From Saprolegnia diclina VS20 (Eukaryota; Oomycota; Saprolegniomycetes; Saprolegniales; Saprolegniaceae): a stretch of 64,000 nucleotides of DNA. The translations under genes were made by a program, and so were the position numbers. The DNA lies in assembly GCF_000281045.1 (NCBI RefSeq), contig NW_008246083.1, positions 128,906 through 192,905 on the forward strand, read 5' to 3'. Below the pieces are notes generated by a model. That model made no database searches, was not told the DNA's origin, and saw only the letters and a list, made by a program, of their open reading frames with translations. Below, piece after piece: positions 13,001 through 23,044 of this stretch; within the stretch, counting starts at the first letter, position 1, and each line of letters opens with the position of its first letter.

Positions 13001-16000
13001 GCCAGACGCTCTCGCGTACCGTGCAGGGCATGATGCTCTACGAAGACGCGATCAAGATCCTCCACTGGCTCGAGATTGGGTCGAGCGCGCACCGCACGCC
13101 CGAGCAAAAGCAGCAGCAGCTCGAAGACATGGTCCGCCTCAAGTTTTCGTACATCTGCGGTTGCCAAGTATACGGCAAGCACCGCGCCGAGAACAAGCAG
13201 CAAGCCAACGACATTGACTTCTTGCTGCAGACGTACCCCAACCTGCGCGTTGCGTACGTCGACACGATCCCGACGAGCAACGGCAACCGCTTTGACACGG
13301 TGCTCATCAAGGCCGAGCAAGACGAGATTGTCGAGGTGTACCGCTACGAGCTGCCGGGCGACCCGATCCTCGGCGAAGGCAAGCCCGAGAACCAGAACAA
13401 CGCGCTGCAGTTTACGCGCGGCGAGTTTCTCCAGACGATCGACATGAACCAGCAGCACTACTTCGAAGAGTGCCTCAAGATGCCGCAGCTGCTCGTAACG
13501 GCCGATATGCACCCGTCCAAGAAGCCGGTGAGTATTATCGGTATGCGCGAGCACATTTTTACGGGTAACGCGTCGTCGCTCTCCAAGTTCAAGTCGTGGC
13601 AGGAGCTCGTGTTTGTGACGCTCAGCCAGCGCGTGCTCGCCGACCCGCTCTACGTGCGCATGCACTATGGCCACCCCGATATCTTTGACAAGGTCATGTG
13701 CCTCACGCGCGGCGGTGTCTCGAAGGCGTCCAAGGGCATCAACTTGTCGGAAGACGTCTTTGCTGGCTTCAACACGACGCTGCGTGGCGGTGTCGTGACC
13801 CACGTCGAGTTCATGCAGTGCGGCAAGGGTCGTGATGTGGCCATGTCGCAGATCTCGATGTTTGAAGGCAAGCTGGCCAACGGTGCCGGCGAGACGTCTC
13901 TGGCGCGCGAGGCGTACCGCATGGGCGCCTTCATGGACTTCTTCCGGCTCAACTCGATGTACTACTCGCACACGGGCTTCTACTTTGCGACGTGGATGAC
14001 GATCGTGACGTCGTTTGTGTACATCTACTCGAAGGTCTACCTCGCGCTCTCGGGCGTCCAAGAGCAAATCATCGAGAAGATGAACTCGACGTTCATCATC
14101 CGCAACAACTCGATCTACGGCTTTGACGACCGCGCGTACTACGATCTCGCCAACGTCATGAACACGCAGTACTTCATCCAGGCCGGTCTCTTCCTCACGC
14201 TGCCGCTCATTTGCGTCTACTTTTCCGAAATGGGTCTCTGGCGCGGCTTCCTCAAGTTTGTCAACATGGTGCTCACGGGCGGCCCGGCCTTCTTTGTCTT
14301 CCAAGTCGGCACGACCATGCACTACTTCGACTACAACATCATCCACGGTAACGCCAAGTACCAAGCGACGGGTCGTGGCTTCAAGATTACGCGCGAGACG
14401 TTTGTGTTGCTCTACAAGGCGTACGCCAACTCGCACTACCGCAAGGCGTGGGAGCTCGTCGGGCTCTGTTTTGTGTACTGGGCGTACGGCGAGTTTACGC
14501 TCGGTAACCGCGACCAAGTGGCCGGCGACCCGACCAACATGTTTGCCAACAAGTACAAGGACACGTCCCAGGCGTACGGCACGCAGACGTTTGCGATCTG
14601 GTCGATTTCGGTGCTCTGGCTCCTCTCGCCCTTCATCTTCAACGCCGACGGTCTCGACTATGAAAAGTCCAAGGCCGACATTACCGCGTGGTGCAAGTGG
14701 ATGTTTATGCAAGAGTCGGACACGGACATTGACAAGGTGCACACGGGCGGCTGGATCAGCTGGTGGAAGGGCGACCAGCAGCAGATGCACGGGTCGGCCA
14801 TGATTGCGCGCTTTACGGTCATCATTCGCGAGTCGCGCCACTTCTTGCTCATGTGGTACGTCATCACGCTCAAGCACGAGCCCGCCAAGATTGCACTTGT
14901 CCTTGCGGCCGTCGGCGCGTCGCTCGTCCTTCTCGGTGTCGTCCACGGCGTTGGCATGGGCATGCGCGGCGCGTCGCCCGTGGCGCGTGCGGCCGTCTAC
15001 TTTTTCCTCGTTGTCGCGCTCTCGACGGCCTACCTCGTGGTGGCGACGACCGTCCTCTTTGCCAAGGACAAGGACGGCAACGCGGACCCAGAGGCGTGGG
15101 AGAAGAGTCTAAGCATTTTCTTTGGCTACATTGCGGGCTTGTACGGCATCAACGAGATGTTCCGCGTCTTCAACTTCCAGGCCGGTGGCGTCGCGGGCAT
15201 TGTCGTTTTCCAGCAGCTCGCGTTCCTCTTCGACTTTGTCTTTGGCGCGTGCCTCCTCATCCCGCTCATGATTTTGAGCTGCATCCCGTTCATGAATGCG
15301 ATCCAGACGCGCATGATGTACAACGAAGGCTTCTCCAAGGTGCTCTCGGCGTCGTCGCAGCACGCGTTCTCGCTCGCAGCGGCCATTGGTGGTGCGACGG
15401 GCTTTTCGTCGGGCTGGCTTTTGTACCTCCTCACGACGCTCGACATGTCGCCGGGCTACATCAGCTACCTCTCGACGTACAAGATTGCAATCTCGACGGG
15501 CTCGGGCTCGACGACCTACATGGTGATTGCCGCGATGGTCGGTGGCTCGGTGCTCGCGGGTGCGTTTGGCTTCTTCCTCGGTCGCCGCATGACGCTTGTG
15601 ATTGCCGGTCTCCTCTCGGGCTGCGGCTGCTTGGCGCTGAGCATCATTCCGTCGGTCTCGTCGGGCTCGGCCAAGCTCATGCTCATGCTCGGTGTCGTGC
15701 TCATGGGCGTCGCGCTCGGCATCCTCCTCCCGACGGTCACGTGCTACATTTACGAGATCTCGACGGCCGACATGCGCGGCAAGACGATGCTGCCGCTTGC
15801 GTTTACGTTTGTCGTCGGCACGGCGTTTGCGTCGTGGTACTCTGCGGGCGAGATTGGCTGGGTCTGGCAAGCGTTTTGGTGCGCCGTCATCCTTGCGATC
15901 ATGACGCCGATGATGAACATGTTTCCCGAGTCGCCGCAGTGGGTCCTCGAGCGCAAGGGCGTCGAAGAGTGCGAAGCGGCGCTTGGCATTTTGCGTCAGA

Positions 16001-16830
16001 AGCCCGACAACGCCGACGAACTCCGCGAGATGCGCGAAGAGAAGAAGGAAGCGTCGGAAGCGGCGGCCGGCGGTGGCATGTACAAGTTTGTTGTCGCGTT
16101 GTTGCTCACGATCATTCTCTCGCTCTCGACCAACTCGCTCAACATTTTCGTCGGCAAGACGTTCAACGGCTTTGCGGACAACAACCATATGTTCACCAAC
16201 TGCGTCGTCATTGAGGCGTTTGGCGTGCTCATCAGCTTCTTCCTCATTGAGAAGACGCCGCACAAGAACCTGCTGTCGTTTACGCTCCTCGCGGTCGCGC
16301 TCTTTGCTGGCTTTCTCGGTGCCGACGACAAGTTTGTCATCATCAAGCTCGACAATGGCAACCGCAAGCTCATTCTGAGCCTCGTCATGTCGTTCCTCTA
16401 CTTTTTCAAGGGTCTCGGCCTCACGTCGGTGCTCTGGGTCAACATTGCGGGTCTCTTCCACACGAGCACGCGCTTCCTCGCTGTGCCGTTTCTGTACATT
16501 GTGTTCTTCGGCCTCAACGCGGCGTCGCTCCAGCTGCGCCTCAACAAGCAGACCGAGACGGCGTACCTCTGGCTCTTTGCGCTCGCTGGCTGCTGCCTCC
16601 TCGCCGTCTTCTTTGTCATTGTCGCGGGCTCGCGCGCGTCGAGCGGCCTCATGTGCACCCGCGACGAGATGCGCAAGGACAAGAAGCGCACCGAGCGCCG
16701 CCGCAGCTCGCGCCACTCGCGCACGCCCGGCAGCTTTGGCCGCGGCCGCCACTCGCGGTCACGCTCCAAGTCGAACGCCAACAGCTACCACCTCGTGCAC
16801 TCGCCCGCCAACGGCGGCCAACACGTCTAA
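10054..16830 (+). CDS. Beta-1,3-glucan (callose) synthase fused to an MFS sugar-transporter-like domain
   Basis: One uninterrupted frame of 2,258 residues from the ATG at 10054; the frame is open slightly further upstream but only through a TTG. The N-terminal FKS1-type region carries FLIWGESANLRHMPECL (about residues 170-200). The central glucan synthase domain (Glucan_synthase, FKS/callose synthase family) begins near residue 898 (SVVTPFYSEG) and includes LWASYRGQTLSRTVQGM, IIGMREHIFTG (near 1162) and LTRGGVSKASKGINLSEDVF. Many membrane helices flank it. From about 1770 to 2195 a second membrane block has sugar-transporter hallmarks: GFFLGRRMTLVIAG, PTVTCYIYEISTADMRGK and PESPQWVLERKG. A basic Ser/Arg tail ends the protein. 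Role: plasma-membrane synthesis of wall beta-1,3-glucan from UDP-glucose. The role of the MFS part is unknown. Confidence 0.95.
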   Translation: MKSQYSSSSARPPSDKQSVAMQNSDATRPSGHRRATKNYFQLESDTKRQSMMQDANDRFGNRLSMMNVLPQQDQAEFQDERSIDYCCEVLQNKFGLQDGSVDNQREHVLLLLANCAARAGTGTADTQYHVQLLHTKLFGNYKEWCGFVGVKPVAYAERLSGTPLTSPLHMDLMLYFLIWGESANLRHMPECLCYLYHQMLSALLQDDQHQERRPQQWFLQAVVRPIWKECSVMQKKNSLGLHYEHTKVRNYDDINEFFWKKGCLKIAIDQVAQTIHKTHGKTFFEHRSIFTLILNYYRIFHFNLMFLIGLAVINYVVTISPNGGKSGFDQFSAMGKVVSPYSTREVKKVGVVFIGSHAILNAFKCFLEVGHGWNLLVDRRSTSATSSKSMTYGLALTLRLIWNLGFAGLFGLMAVSAIPAAGATDILTNLSLASLVYVAPGALILISQSIAPGPTRTLGSKFIREGDSCYTGRHMAPPLSYRLKYGLFWIILWVAKTVVSYWVLISPLMLVSLAIYEMKLTYNSPISSFHNMGIIVALWAPVVFIFNYDTQIYFTILQALIGWVKGAIMKAGEIHGIENLSKAFRVAPQLFDQKVVTVLARSTDAAEMGDQASRGSVSAVYQSQMMLRFVVVWNEIVNSFREGDLVDDKEAAILQYDIQNTGEVFEPVFLSAGKLGEAMTYAMKLGKGGRGDSELRIQLVKNDCLSAVKSFFNASMYVMEALLGNDDVEVLEAFRMMEQCACDGAFLQSFDVGSLLHVRTMAIDFLEAVLDLPDPDTPSPVLPDTAVHPMGIIRNFVAKTENLFNALRQFCRNQAIGGKFANVNFVQPANSYVYASRGLVNLFHSDTAMGAATRAYLLMSLDKPDAMPKCAEAQRRLGFFMKSLLMDIPQLRAIRDMRSFSVVTPFYSEGVIYSLDELNNPLENHPIFNKGEEVKKNISILKYLITIHPEEWENFLERIDVSSVEAAIKQFPMEIRLWASYRGQTLSRTVQGMMLYEDAIKILHWLEIGSSAHRTPEQKQQQLEDMVRLKFSYICGCQVYGKHRAENKQQANDIDFLLQTYPNLRVAYVDTIPTSNGNRFDTVLIKAEQDEIVEVYRYELPGDPILGEGKPENQNNALQFTRGEFLQTIDMNQQHYFEECLKMPQLLVTADMHPSKKPVSIIGMREHIFTGNASSLSKFKSWQELVFVTLSQRVLADPLYVRMHYGHPDIFDKVMCLTRGGVSKASKGINLSEDVFAGFNTTLRGGVVTHVEFMQCGKGRDVAMSQISMFEGKLANGAGETSLAREAYRMGAFMDFFRLNSMYYSHTGFYFATWMTIVTSFVYIYSKVYLALSGVQEQIIEKMNSTFIIRNNSIYGFDDRAYYDLANVMNTQYFIQAGLFLTLPLICVYFSEMGLWRGFLKFVNMVLTGGPAFFVFQVGTTMHYFDYNIIHGNAKYQATGRGFKITRETFVLLYKAYANSHYRKAWELVGLCFVYWAYGEFTLGNRDQVAGDPTNMFANKYKDTSQAYGTQTFAIWSISVLWLLSPFIFNADGLDYEKSKADITAWCKWMFMQESDTDIDKVHTGGWISWWKGDQQQMHGSAMIARFTVIIRESRHFLLMWYVITLKHEPAKIALVLAAVGASLVLLGVVHGVGMGMRGASPVARAAVYFFLVVALSTAYLVVATTVLFAKDKDGNADPEAWEKSLSIFFGYIAGLYGINEMFRVFNFQAGGVAGIVVFQQLAFLFDFVFGACLLIPLMILSCIPFMNAIQTRMMYNEGFSKVLSASSQHAFSLAAAIGGATGFSSGWLLYLLTTLDMSPGYISYLSTYKIAISTGSGSTTYMVIAAMVGGSVLAGAFGFFLGRRMTLVIAGLLSGCGCLALSIIPSVSSGSAKLMLMLGVVLMGVALGILLPTVTCYIYEISTADMRGKTMLPLAFTFVVGTAFASWYSAGEIGWVWQAFWCAVILAIMTPMMNMFPESPQWVLERKGVEECEAALGILRQKPDNADELREMREEKKEASEAAAGGGMYKFVVALLLTIILSLSTNSLNIFVGKTFNGFADNNHMFTNCVVIEAFGVLISFFLIEKTPHKNLLSFTLLAVALFAGFLGADDKFVIIKLDNGNRKLILSLVMSFLYFFKGLGLTSVLWVNIAGLFHTSTRFLAVPFLYIVFFGLNAASLQLRLNKQTETAYLWLFALAGCCLLAVFFVIVAGSRASSGLMCTRDEMRKDKKRTERRRSSRHSRTPGSFGRGRHSRSRSKSNANSYHLVHSPANGGQHV

Positions 16831-17120
16831 GCCAGTGCGTTTTTTGATATAACTCTTTTATACACCTGCACATTTGCCTCAACGTCAATGTCTCTCCACC
16901 AGAGCTAGTCAACACTGTTCCTAGCCCGTATCGCACATGGTACCGGTGGTCGCACTGGACACGAAGCGGTCACGGGACTTGGGAGTCGTCGAGCGTTGAC
17001 GCCCGAGGCAACCCACTCGAATCCATGCCGGTCAACGCTACAAATAATGGCGGTGGACTAGTTTACACAGTAGTATCATCTTTGGGTTATATAAAACTAG
17101 AGACTATTCTGTACATGAGA
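16831..17120. other. Short convergent intergenic region
   Basis: 290 bases between the stop codons of two converging genes. It presumably holds both 3' UTRs. Nothing else was seen. Confidence 0.6.
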
Positions 17121-18691
17121 TTATGCGCAGTGAATGCGGTCGGTGCGATCGGTCGCTTCGAGAAACTCTCTCCAAACGACGGGGAACAGGTCGGTGACGT
17201 CGTGCTGGACCGTCTTTTGCGCGCTGGCGTTGCCGGCGCAGCTCGCAAGGCGCACGGATGCCACGTAGCTCACAAACGCCTTGCCGAGGTCGCAGTAGGC
17301 GTGCGCGTCGGTCGGTGCGAGCTGGAGCCAGTTCGTGATCGCGACGAACCGCTTCTCGAGCTGCTTGTGCGTCAGCGAGAGCGCGTCGTCCGGCGCCATC
17401 TTCTTCTTCTTTCCCAGCACCGCGACCAGGAACGCCTTGGCCTTCTCGCGGATCGCACGGAGACTCACGTACCACGCGGTCTTGTACTTTTGGAGGCCAA
17501 TGACGGCGCCGGTGCCATCCACATACAAATTGACCTTGCCCTCGGTCTGGTAGCCGGTCTTGATGGCGCTCAGCACGGCCTTGAACTCGGCGCCCGTGTA
17601 CGGCACGACGTCGTACTGGACGGTGCGGACGCCGCAGTAGCGCCCGAGTGCATACCCGAGCAGCGGGTTCATGCAAATCTCAACGCCGTCGAGCGATCCA
17701 AGCGTCGGGAACGAAAAGCCAAAGAGGACGGGCGTATCCTCGGGCACATTCAAAAGCTCGACGTGCTGGTGGTTGGGGCAGAGGAGCTCAAACGACGCCG
17801 TGAGGCGCGTCTGCCACAAAAACTCGCAAAACATCGTCCGCTTCGCCGGCGCGAGACCCTCGAGCATGCGCAACATACCGTACGCGACGGGGCGCGCGCC
17901 CGCAAATGGGTTTTGACCGTTCGTCGTGCCGATCGCAATCGCCTTTTCAATGTCGGACGCGGTAGTGATCGCCATGTGCACGTTCTTGGAGCCGACAAGG
18001 TAGACAAAGGACCCGTCGGCCTTCTTAAGAACTGCGAGGTGGGCGGCCTCGCCGTTCTCCTTCACGGTCGAGATGACCGATTTGGTCTCGGTCGCAGGCT
18101 TTGTAAAGTATTTCGAGAGCGCTTCCGAGGCAATCGACGCGGTTTGCGCGTCGTCGCCAGCGCTGAGCTCGCCGTCGTCTTCGTGGCCCGTAAACTTGGG
18201 GTACGCACGGACGAGCGGAAAGTACGCGGTCGTCGCGGCGTCCAGCGCCCACTTGGCCACGTAGTTGCCCCGCGGGTAGTACTTGCGCGCGTACTCGTCG
18301 CCGTTGTAGATGGCGTCGTCGGGCCGGCCGCGCGCTGCGACGCGGATGTCAATGCCGACGAGGCCCTCCAGGAAGGGCAGCATGGGGCGCTCGGTGGCCA
18401 TCGCGATCGGCGACGCAATCGCCTTGTCGACGTGCTCGGCCCACTCGGCGCTCCACTTGAGCACCATGTCGCGGAACGCGAGCGGTGCGCCGTCGGGCCC
18501 GGCGTGGCGGCTGCGCATGTAGGCGCGGATCTGCTCGAGCCTAATGGAGAGCATGAGCATGGGGATCATGGCGGCGCATGGGTGTACCCGCGCGTGTAGT
18601 GGATCGCATGCTCCGAGGGCGCGTCCATGAGGAGGGCTTCGACGACGCCGAGGAGCGACGGCGAGAGGTTCGTGTGCGTCGGAGCAAACAT
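17121..18691 (-). CDS. Probable T4 Rnl1-like RNA ligase (nucleotidyltransferase superfamily)
   Basis: Exon 1 is 18691-18588, the intron 18587-18541 (47 nt, GTACACC...TTAG) and exon 2 18540-17121, giving 507 residues. The order and context of motifs match T4 RNA ligase 1. Motif I is KENGEA with candidate nucleotidyl-lysine Lys195. Motif IIIa is FELLCPNHQHVEL (Glu286; T4 has FEFVAPTNRIVLAY). Motif IV is TEGKVNLYV (Glu368). Motif V is LQKYKTAWYVSLRAIREK (Lys386, Lys388; T4 has FKIKSDWYVSLHS). Known: such enzymes seal 5'-phosphate to 3'-hydroxyl RNA ends through an enzyme-AMP intermediate, in RNA repair or tRNA processing. The assignment rests on motifs only. No targeting peptide is evident. A different nucleotidyltransferase (for example a capping-like enzyme) is the main alternative. 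Confidence 0.7.
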
Positions 18692-19702
18692 GGAAAAAGG
18701 CAAAGTGACCGCGACCTTGCAAATCGGTCATCCGGATCGACCATCACTCGCGCACGATCCTTATCCGGACAATCGCCTGCCGAGTGATGTTGCGTTCGAA
18801 GGGCTTGTGAAAGGGAGTTGGCTGCATAAGTTGTTGTCATCCAGTCACTGGAAATGTTGACCAAAGAGGTGGGACGAGCTCATTCAGGGCACCAGAGTAA
18901 CGGTGAAGCGACAGTACCTTGGCACTTCATACAGACACACCATGGGCATCGCCTTATCAAGGGACATCGAGCTCGTAGACGCTCGTTTAGCGATGAAGCC
19001 TGTCGGCAGGCTCCTCGCGAATAGCGGAAAAGCGGAGCAAAATGTCCTCACAAGAATGGGTGTCAACAGGCATGATCATTCAGTGCCCATTGACTTTGAC
19101 TTGGTGCTGGAAACCGCCATTTTGAGTTTGAGTTTAAACGATGACAAGCCATCAGCAAAAAGAATTTTGCTGCATGAGAATGAAATGGAAAACGTACGAC
19201 GCTGCGCTGCGACGCCATCGCGGGTACACTCACACTAGAGCGTGCGTTGGAGGTTGCATGCGCTTTGAATTTGCCTTCAACGAGTTTGCATCCTTCCACT
19301 TGTGATGGCAGTGACTAGCAACCAAGGGAATTATTCCTCGCTGTTAGCAACAAAATGATTTTCGGACCCACGATGAGCTGGCGGAAGCGCGAGGTGGCAG
19401 AATTATGCGTGCTCTGCATGAGCTACGCAGCAAACGCCATCTCGAACGGTGCAGCATCTCTCGGCTAATCTCTCGCACGTCACGTGCCTGTTATCGAGGC
19501 CTCATCGGCCGCGACTGGCAAGGTGTCAACGCTGACACAGTGCATGTCCAGCCTTGCGTTGCGGATGCAATCGGGGCGCCAACGGTACGAATGAACGTGA
19601 TAACAAGGACTTTATGATGATCAACTTGACTAATACATAGTGCTATGCGCCCCAGTGAACAACATACTACATGTACAACATAAAAAGCTACGACTACTTG
19701 TT
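18692..19702. other. Intergenic
   Basis: No gene supported. A plus-strand frame at 18942-19238 is open but carries no motif I know. Confidence 0.5.
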
Positions 19703-20560
19703 CTACGAGGCAAGCGACAGAAGGTACTCATAGACGTCCTTGTGCCCATGGGCCAGTGCCACTTCGCATGTGCGCGCGCTGTAGCCTTCGCTGCGACGTG
19801 TCGCGAGGTATCGAACGACATCCAAGTGCCCACGTAGCGCCGCGCGGTCGATGGCGCCGCGGGTTGCGCCATACGCTCGCTTCTCGTGCAGAAAGACCAC
19901 GATCGCCAAGTGCCCGTTGGCGGCGGCGCCGTCGAGGGCTGCGACCGTGGCCCCTTCGCTGCGGCGTGCGTGGAGGTATTGAACGACGGCCAAGTGTCCT
20001 TCGGAAGCCGCACCGTCCATCGCGCGCGTCGAGCCGACAACCTCCGTGTGGTCAGTGAGGTGCTCGGCAACGTCCAAGTGGCCCTGTCGCGCCGCAAGGT
20101 CGAGCGCGTGCCCCGTGAGGCCACTGTACCCATTGGCGAGCAGGAATTGAAGCGTCGCGAGGCTGCCGCGCAGCGCGGCGAGGTCCAGCAGGTGGTCGCA
20201 CGACGACTCCATGCGATAATGGGCGTGGACCAACGCGGCAATGTCGACGCGGTCGGCGTACGCTGCGTGGTACAGCGCCATGTAGCGCATCGGCGGTGCG
20301 TCCCGAAGAACGGAGTGCAAGCGAGAAGTGCCAACGTCTGCGTACCAAGGTGCAAGCGCGGCCTCGACCGAGCGTAGGAACGGAAGGAGCGTCGTGGGCA
20401 TGTCGCCGCCGACGAGGCGGTCGCAGTCGGCCTCGGTGAAGACGCGGAAGCGTAGCACGTCTTCGATGACGCCATCTTGGTACGAAGCGAGAAGCGCAAA
20501 GAGGTCGGCGGACCGCAGCACGCCCGCGCTCGCTTCTGTCATGCTACTTGGAAATGGCAT
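19703..20560 (-). CDS. Ankyrin-repeat protein
   Basis: A 285-residue intronless frame starting at an ATG. After about 90 residues without recognised motif come at least five ankyrin repeats with the typical pattern: LDLAARQGHLDVAEHL, MDGAASEGHLAVVQYL, LDGAAANGHLAIVVFL, IDRAALRGHLDVVRYL and CEVALAHGHKDVYEYL. Known: this is a large gene family in Saprolegniales, usually of unknown function, thought to mediate protein binding. No signal peptide or membrane segment is evident. Confidence 0.88.
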   Translation of the reverse strand: MPFPSSMTEASAGVLRSADLFALLASYQDGVIEDVLRFRVFTEADCDRLVGGDMPTTLLPFLRSVEAALAPWYADVGTSRLHSVLRDAPPMRYMALYHAAYADRVDIAALVHAHYRMESSCDHLLDLAALRGSLATLQFLLANGYSGLTGHALDLAARQGHLDVAEHLTDHTEVVGSTRAMDGAASEGHLAVVQYLHARRSEGATVAALDGAAANGHLAIVVFLHEKRAYGATRGAIDRAALRGHLDVVRYLATRRSEGYSARTCEVALAHGHKDVYEYLLSLAS

Positions 20561-20649
20561 TGCATCCGTCTGGCACCCGAGAAGACCAACACTCGTCGTT
20601 CGCGATTAAAAATCAGGTAAAATTAATTAAATGCCAATCGAGAAGATCG

Positions 20650-20958
20650 CTACTTTTGGACGGGCGTCGTCGCACTTACTCGGAGAAACTCGTCGCTGTG
20701 CATCGCAAGGGGCGGCGGCGTCTGCGGCGAGCCCGGAGTCGTGAGTCGCTGACGCATGGCCTTGGCAATTAGTGCAATACCGACGACGGCGACCACACCT
20801 ACGGCAACCGCCGCCACTGCGCCGGGGCCCGCGCTTCCGGAGTCGATGTCGGTCAGCGCTCGGAGGCGGATCGTCGTGACCTTGGCGACGGCGAAGTCGG
20901 GCGTGGCGGCCGTCACGAGAGTAAGAATAAGAAACAATGCGAACTGAAGCAAGTGCAT
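20650..20958 (-). CDS. Small membrane protein with signal peptide
   Basis: 102 residues from the ATG at 20958. The frame is open to 21108, but the later ATG gives a clean leader (MHLLQFALFLILTLVTAATP). A short external segment, a second hydrophobic helix (VAAVAVGVVAVVGIALIA) and a short cytoplasmic tail follow, so it is a candidate type I single-pass protein. Three CCAAT boxes lie 85-150 bases upstream, supporting a promoter here. Family not recognised. Confidence 0.55.
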   Translation of the reverse strand: MHLLQFALFLILTLVTAATPDFAVAKVTTIRLRALTDIDSGSAGPGAVAAVAVGVVAVVGIALIAKAMRQRLTTPGSPQTPPPLAMHSDEFLRVSATTPVQK

Positions 20959-23044
20959 GGTGCGGGTCGTGGCAAATTGCAAAGTGAAATCGAGAAAAAG
21001 CAGCGTGTTGGAAATCTTTTGGTGGCATCCGACCTGTCTCGCCCAATCAGAAGCCGTGCTTTCGGCTGTCCCAATCGGCGACACGGAATTGGCAAAGATT
21101 TCAGCCAATGAGGTGCAGGATGTCGATCCAGCGCAAAGGCCAGAAGCATCCGCTGCGTTCCGTCGACGTCGGTCGTGTGGCCGTTAGTGTAGCTACTACC
21201 CACAACTCTCGGAATCGGAGCGTTGGTTATATCAGCCAAGGTTGCAGAGCGCCTTTTGGGCCCACTTGACACTCCTTCCACGATTTCTCGCCCGAGAGCT
21301 ACTCACGCTCTCGAGACGGGTGGCGCCGCGTCAAGGTGGCGGAGATGGCGCCAAGGGACACTTTAGGGTGGCCGTCCACGTGGTTGTCAGAAGACACCAT
21401 CACCGAGGCGGGTGGCAGTCGTCGGTCGCACAATGGCGTGCGGCCTTGGACTTTCCATATTTTATATTTTGACTGCGACGTTTGATGTGCGTAGCGCCTC
21501 GATCGACCATTTTGTTTTCAGGAAATAGATTTCAAAATTTGCGCTGGGGCTGTCTTTGATTATGTTTGATTTACTTTTGTCGCTGATTGTTGAAGGCACT
21601 GAGGCCGCATTGCCCGGCAAGCGCTTCTCGCAACAGCATGAGCGGTTTCACGAGATATCCTCCCACGCGCACGGCGCTTGCCACCGAAAACGACTCTGGC
21701 CGTTGATGGAAGCAATCGTGAGAAAGGGAATCTCAAACACTCGTGCTCGTGGAACCCGCAGTTTCACTAAAAGTATCCAAGCATTGACTCAATAAGCTGC
21801 ACAGCATACGTCTACCAGCGGTCCGAGTACGTTTGTACTAGGGCAACTGCAATGAGCCGCGCACTTGCTATTACCTCAAATCGTCGCCGTTCAATACATC
21901 GAAGGACACCGGTGGTTCTGTTCGATTGTTCGGACAGGGCGCCTTGGACCGAAGTGCATTCTGTTTGCAGCTTTGATAAGGGTTGTCGCATGTTTGTTGC
22001 ATGCAAGCAGCACGTGCAGCAAGTTCGTATGTTTTCACGATGCATGTATGTACAGATATGTCTCATAGTCTCTTCAAACGATAGATTATCGATACCAGGC
22101 AGTCCAGGCACTCCAAGGCGGCGGAAGCTGAGGCATTATCGAATGAACGATTGGGGCATTGAAGAAATGCACGGAAGAGTCGTTGTGTAGTACATGACTG
22201 AGGTTCCAGCCCCACACAACCTGTAGTACAGCGTCAATGTCTCGACAACTCGGTGTATACCAGTAACGTGCGCCGACACGAGCCTTTTCGGAAAATAATA
22301 GCTTTGTACATGCTTGCAAGTACATTTCTAACGTTATTGCAATTTGCCACCAAGATCACGCTGCCGATCGTCCTGCATCGCGACCTCCAGTCGCTGACGC
22401 CGCCTCAGTCGCTGGCGACTCCCGACGACCTTGACAAACTGCGTAGCTTTGCCGCCGACCGCGACGCCTGGAAAGATTTGACCGACCGTGTCGTCCAGTG
22501 CCTCACCCGCGGGCCACAAGCGTCGTAGGGCGACGACAGAAGAGCCCCACAGACCGGCGAGCGAATGAAGGAGATTGCTAGTCTCTACGAAATCTTTGTG
22601 TAATTATGAAGATAACGCGAAACACGTTCATATATACATAATTTGCCACTGTCCTCGGTCGCCCATGTCCACCGTCGACAGGGGTAGGGTTGACGGTTCG
22701 CACCTCTTGCTCACCAAACTCAAGGGTTTGGTCACACGACTACCGGGTAGAGGCTATATCTCTACTTCCAACCATATGCCATCCGTGTGCCCAGTACAAC
22801 ATGAAGGTGCACATGAGCATTACGAGTCCAGCGGTCATGCATCAGTGTCATCACCAGTGTCGTGCAAGGTAGTGTTAAATCTGTAAAATCTGCTTCAACG
22901 CGACCCCACACAGCTTCTGTCGCCCTTGCGTACACTCGCATGATATCGTGTCGCTTTTGCCCTCGAACTGGAAAGTCCACGCCTTTACGACAACACCCGT
23001 TCAAGCTAAATTTAACTTGGCTCATTTTTGCTGCCGTTGCCACC
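20959..23044. other. Intergenic, 2.1 kb, with a possible gene fragment
   Basis: CCAATC boxes stand at 21043 and 21071. The stretch 22360-22526 (+) reads like an orphan exon (KITLPIVLHRDLQSL, then ATPDDLDKLRSFAADRD) ending in a stop, with no start or neighbouring exon that I can join. It may be a relic. The remainder holds nothing I can support. Confidence 0.4.

Noticed and set aside
9967-14946. Open frame of 1,659 codons on the minus strand opposite the glucan synthase
   Set aside because: It mirrors the codon phase of a clearly real gene. Its composition (Arg, His, Val, Asp, Glu repeats, almost no aromatic residues) is what G/C-ending codons give when read backwards.
15109-16752. 547-codon minus-strand frame opposite the MFS region
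   Set aside because: Same shadow effect; no hydrophobic core or motif.
17025-18599. 524-codon plus-strand frame opposite the RNA-ligase gene
   Set aside because: The minus strand carries ordered catalytic motifs; the plus frame is a charged low-complexity shadow.
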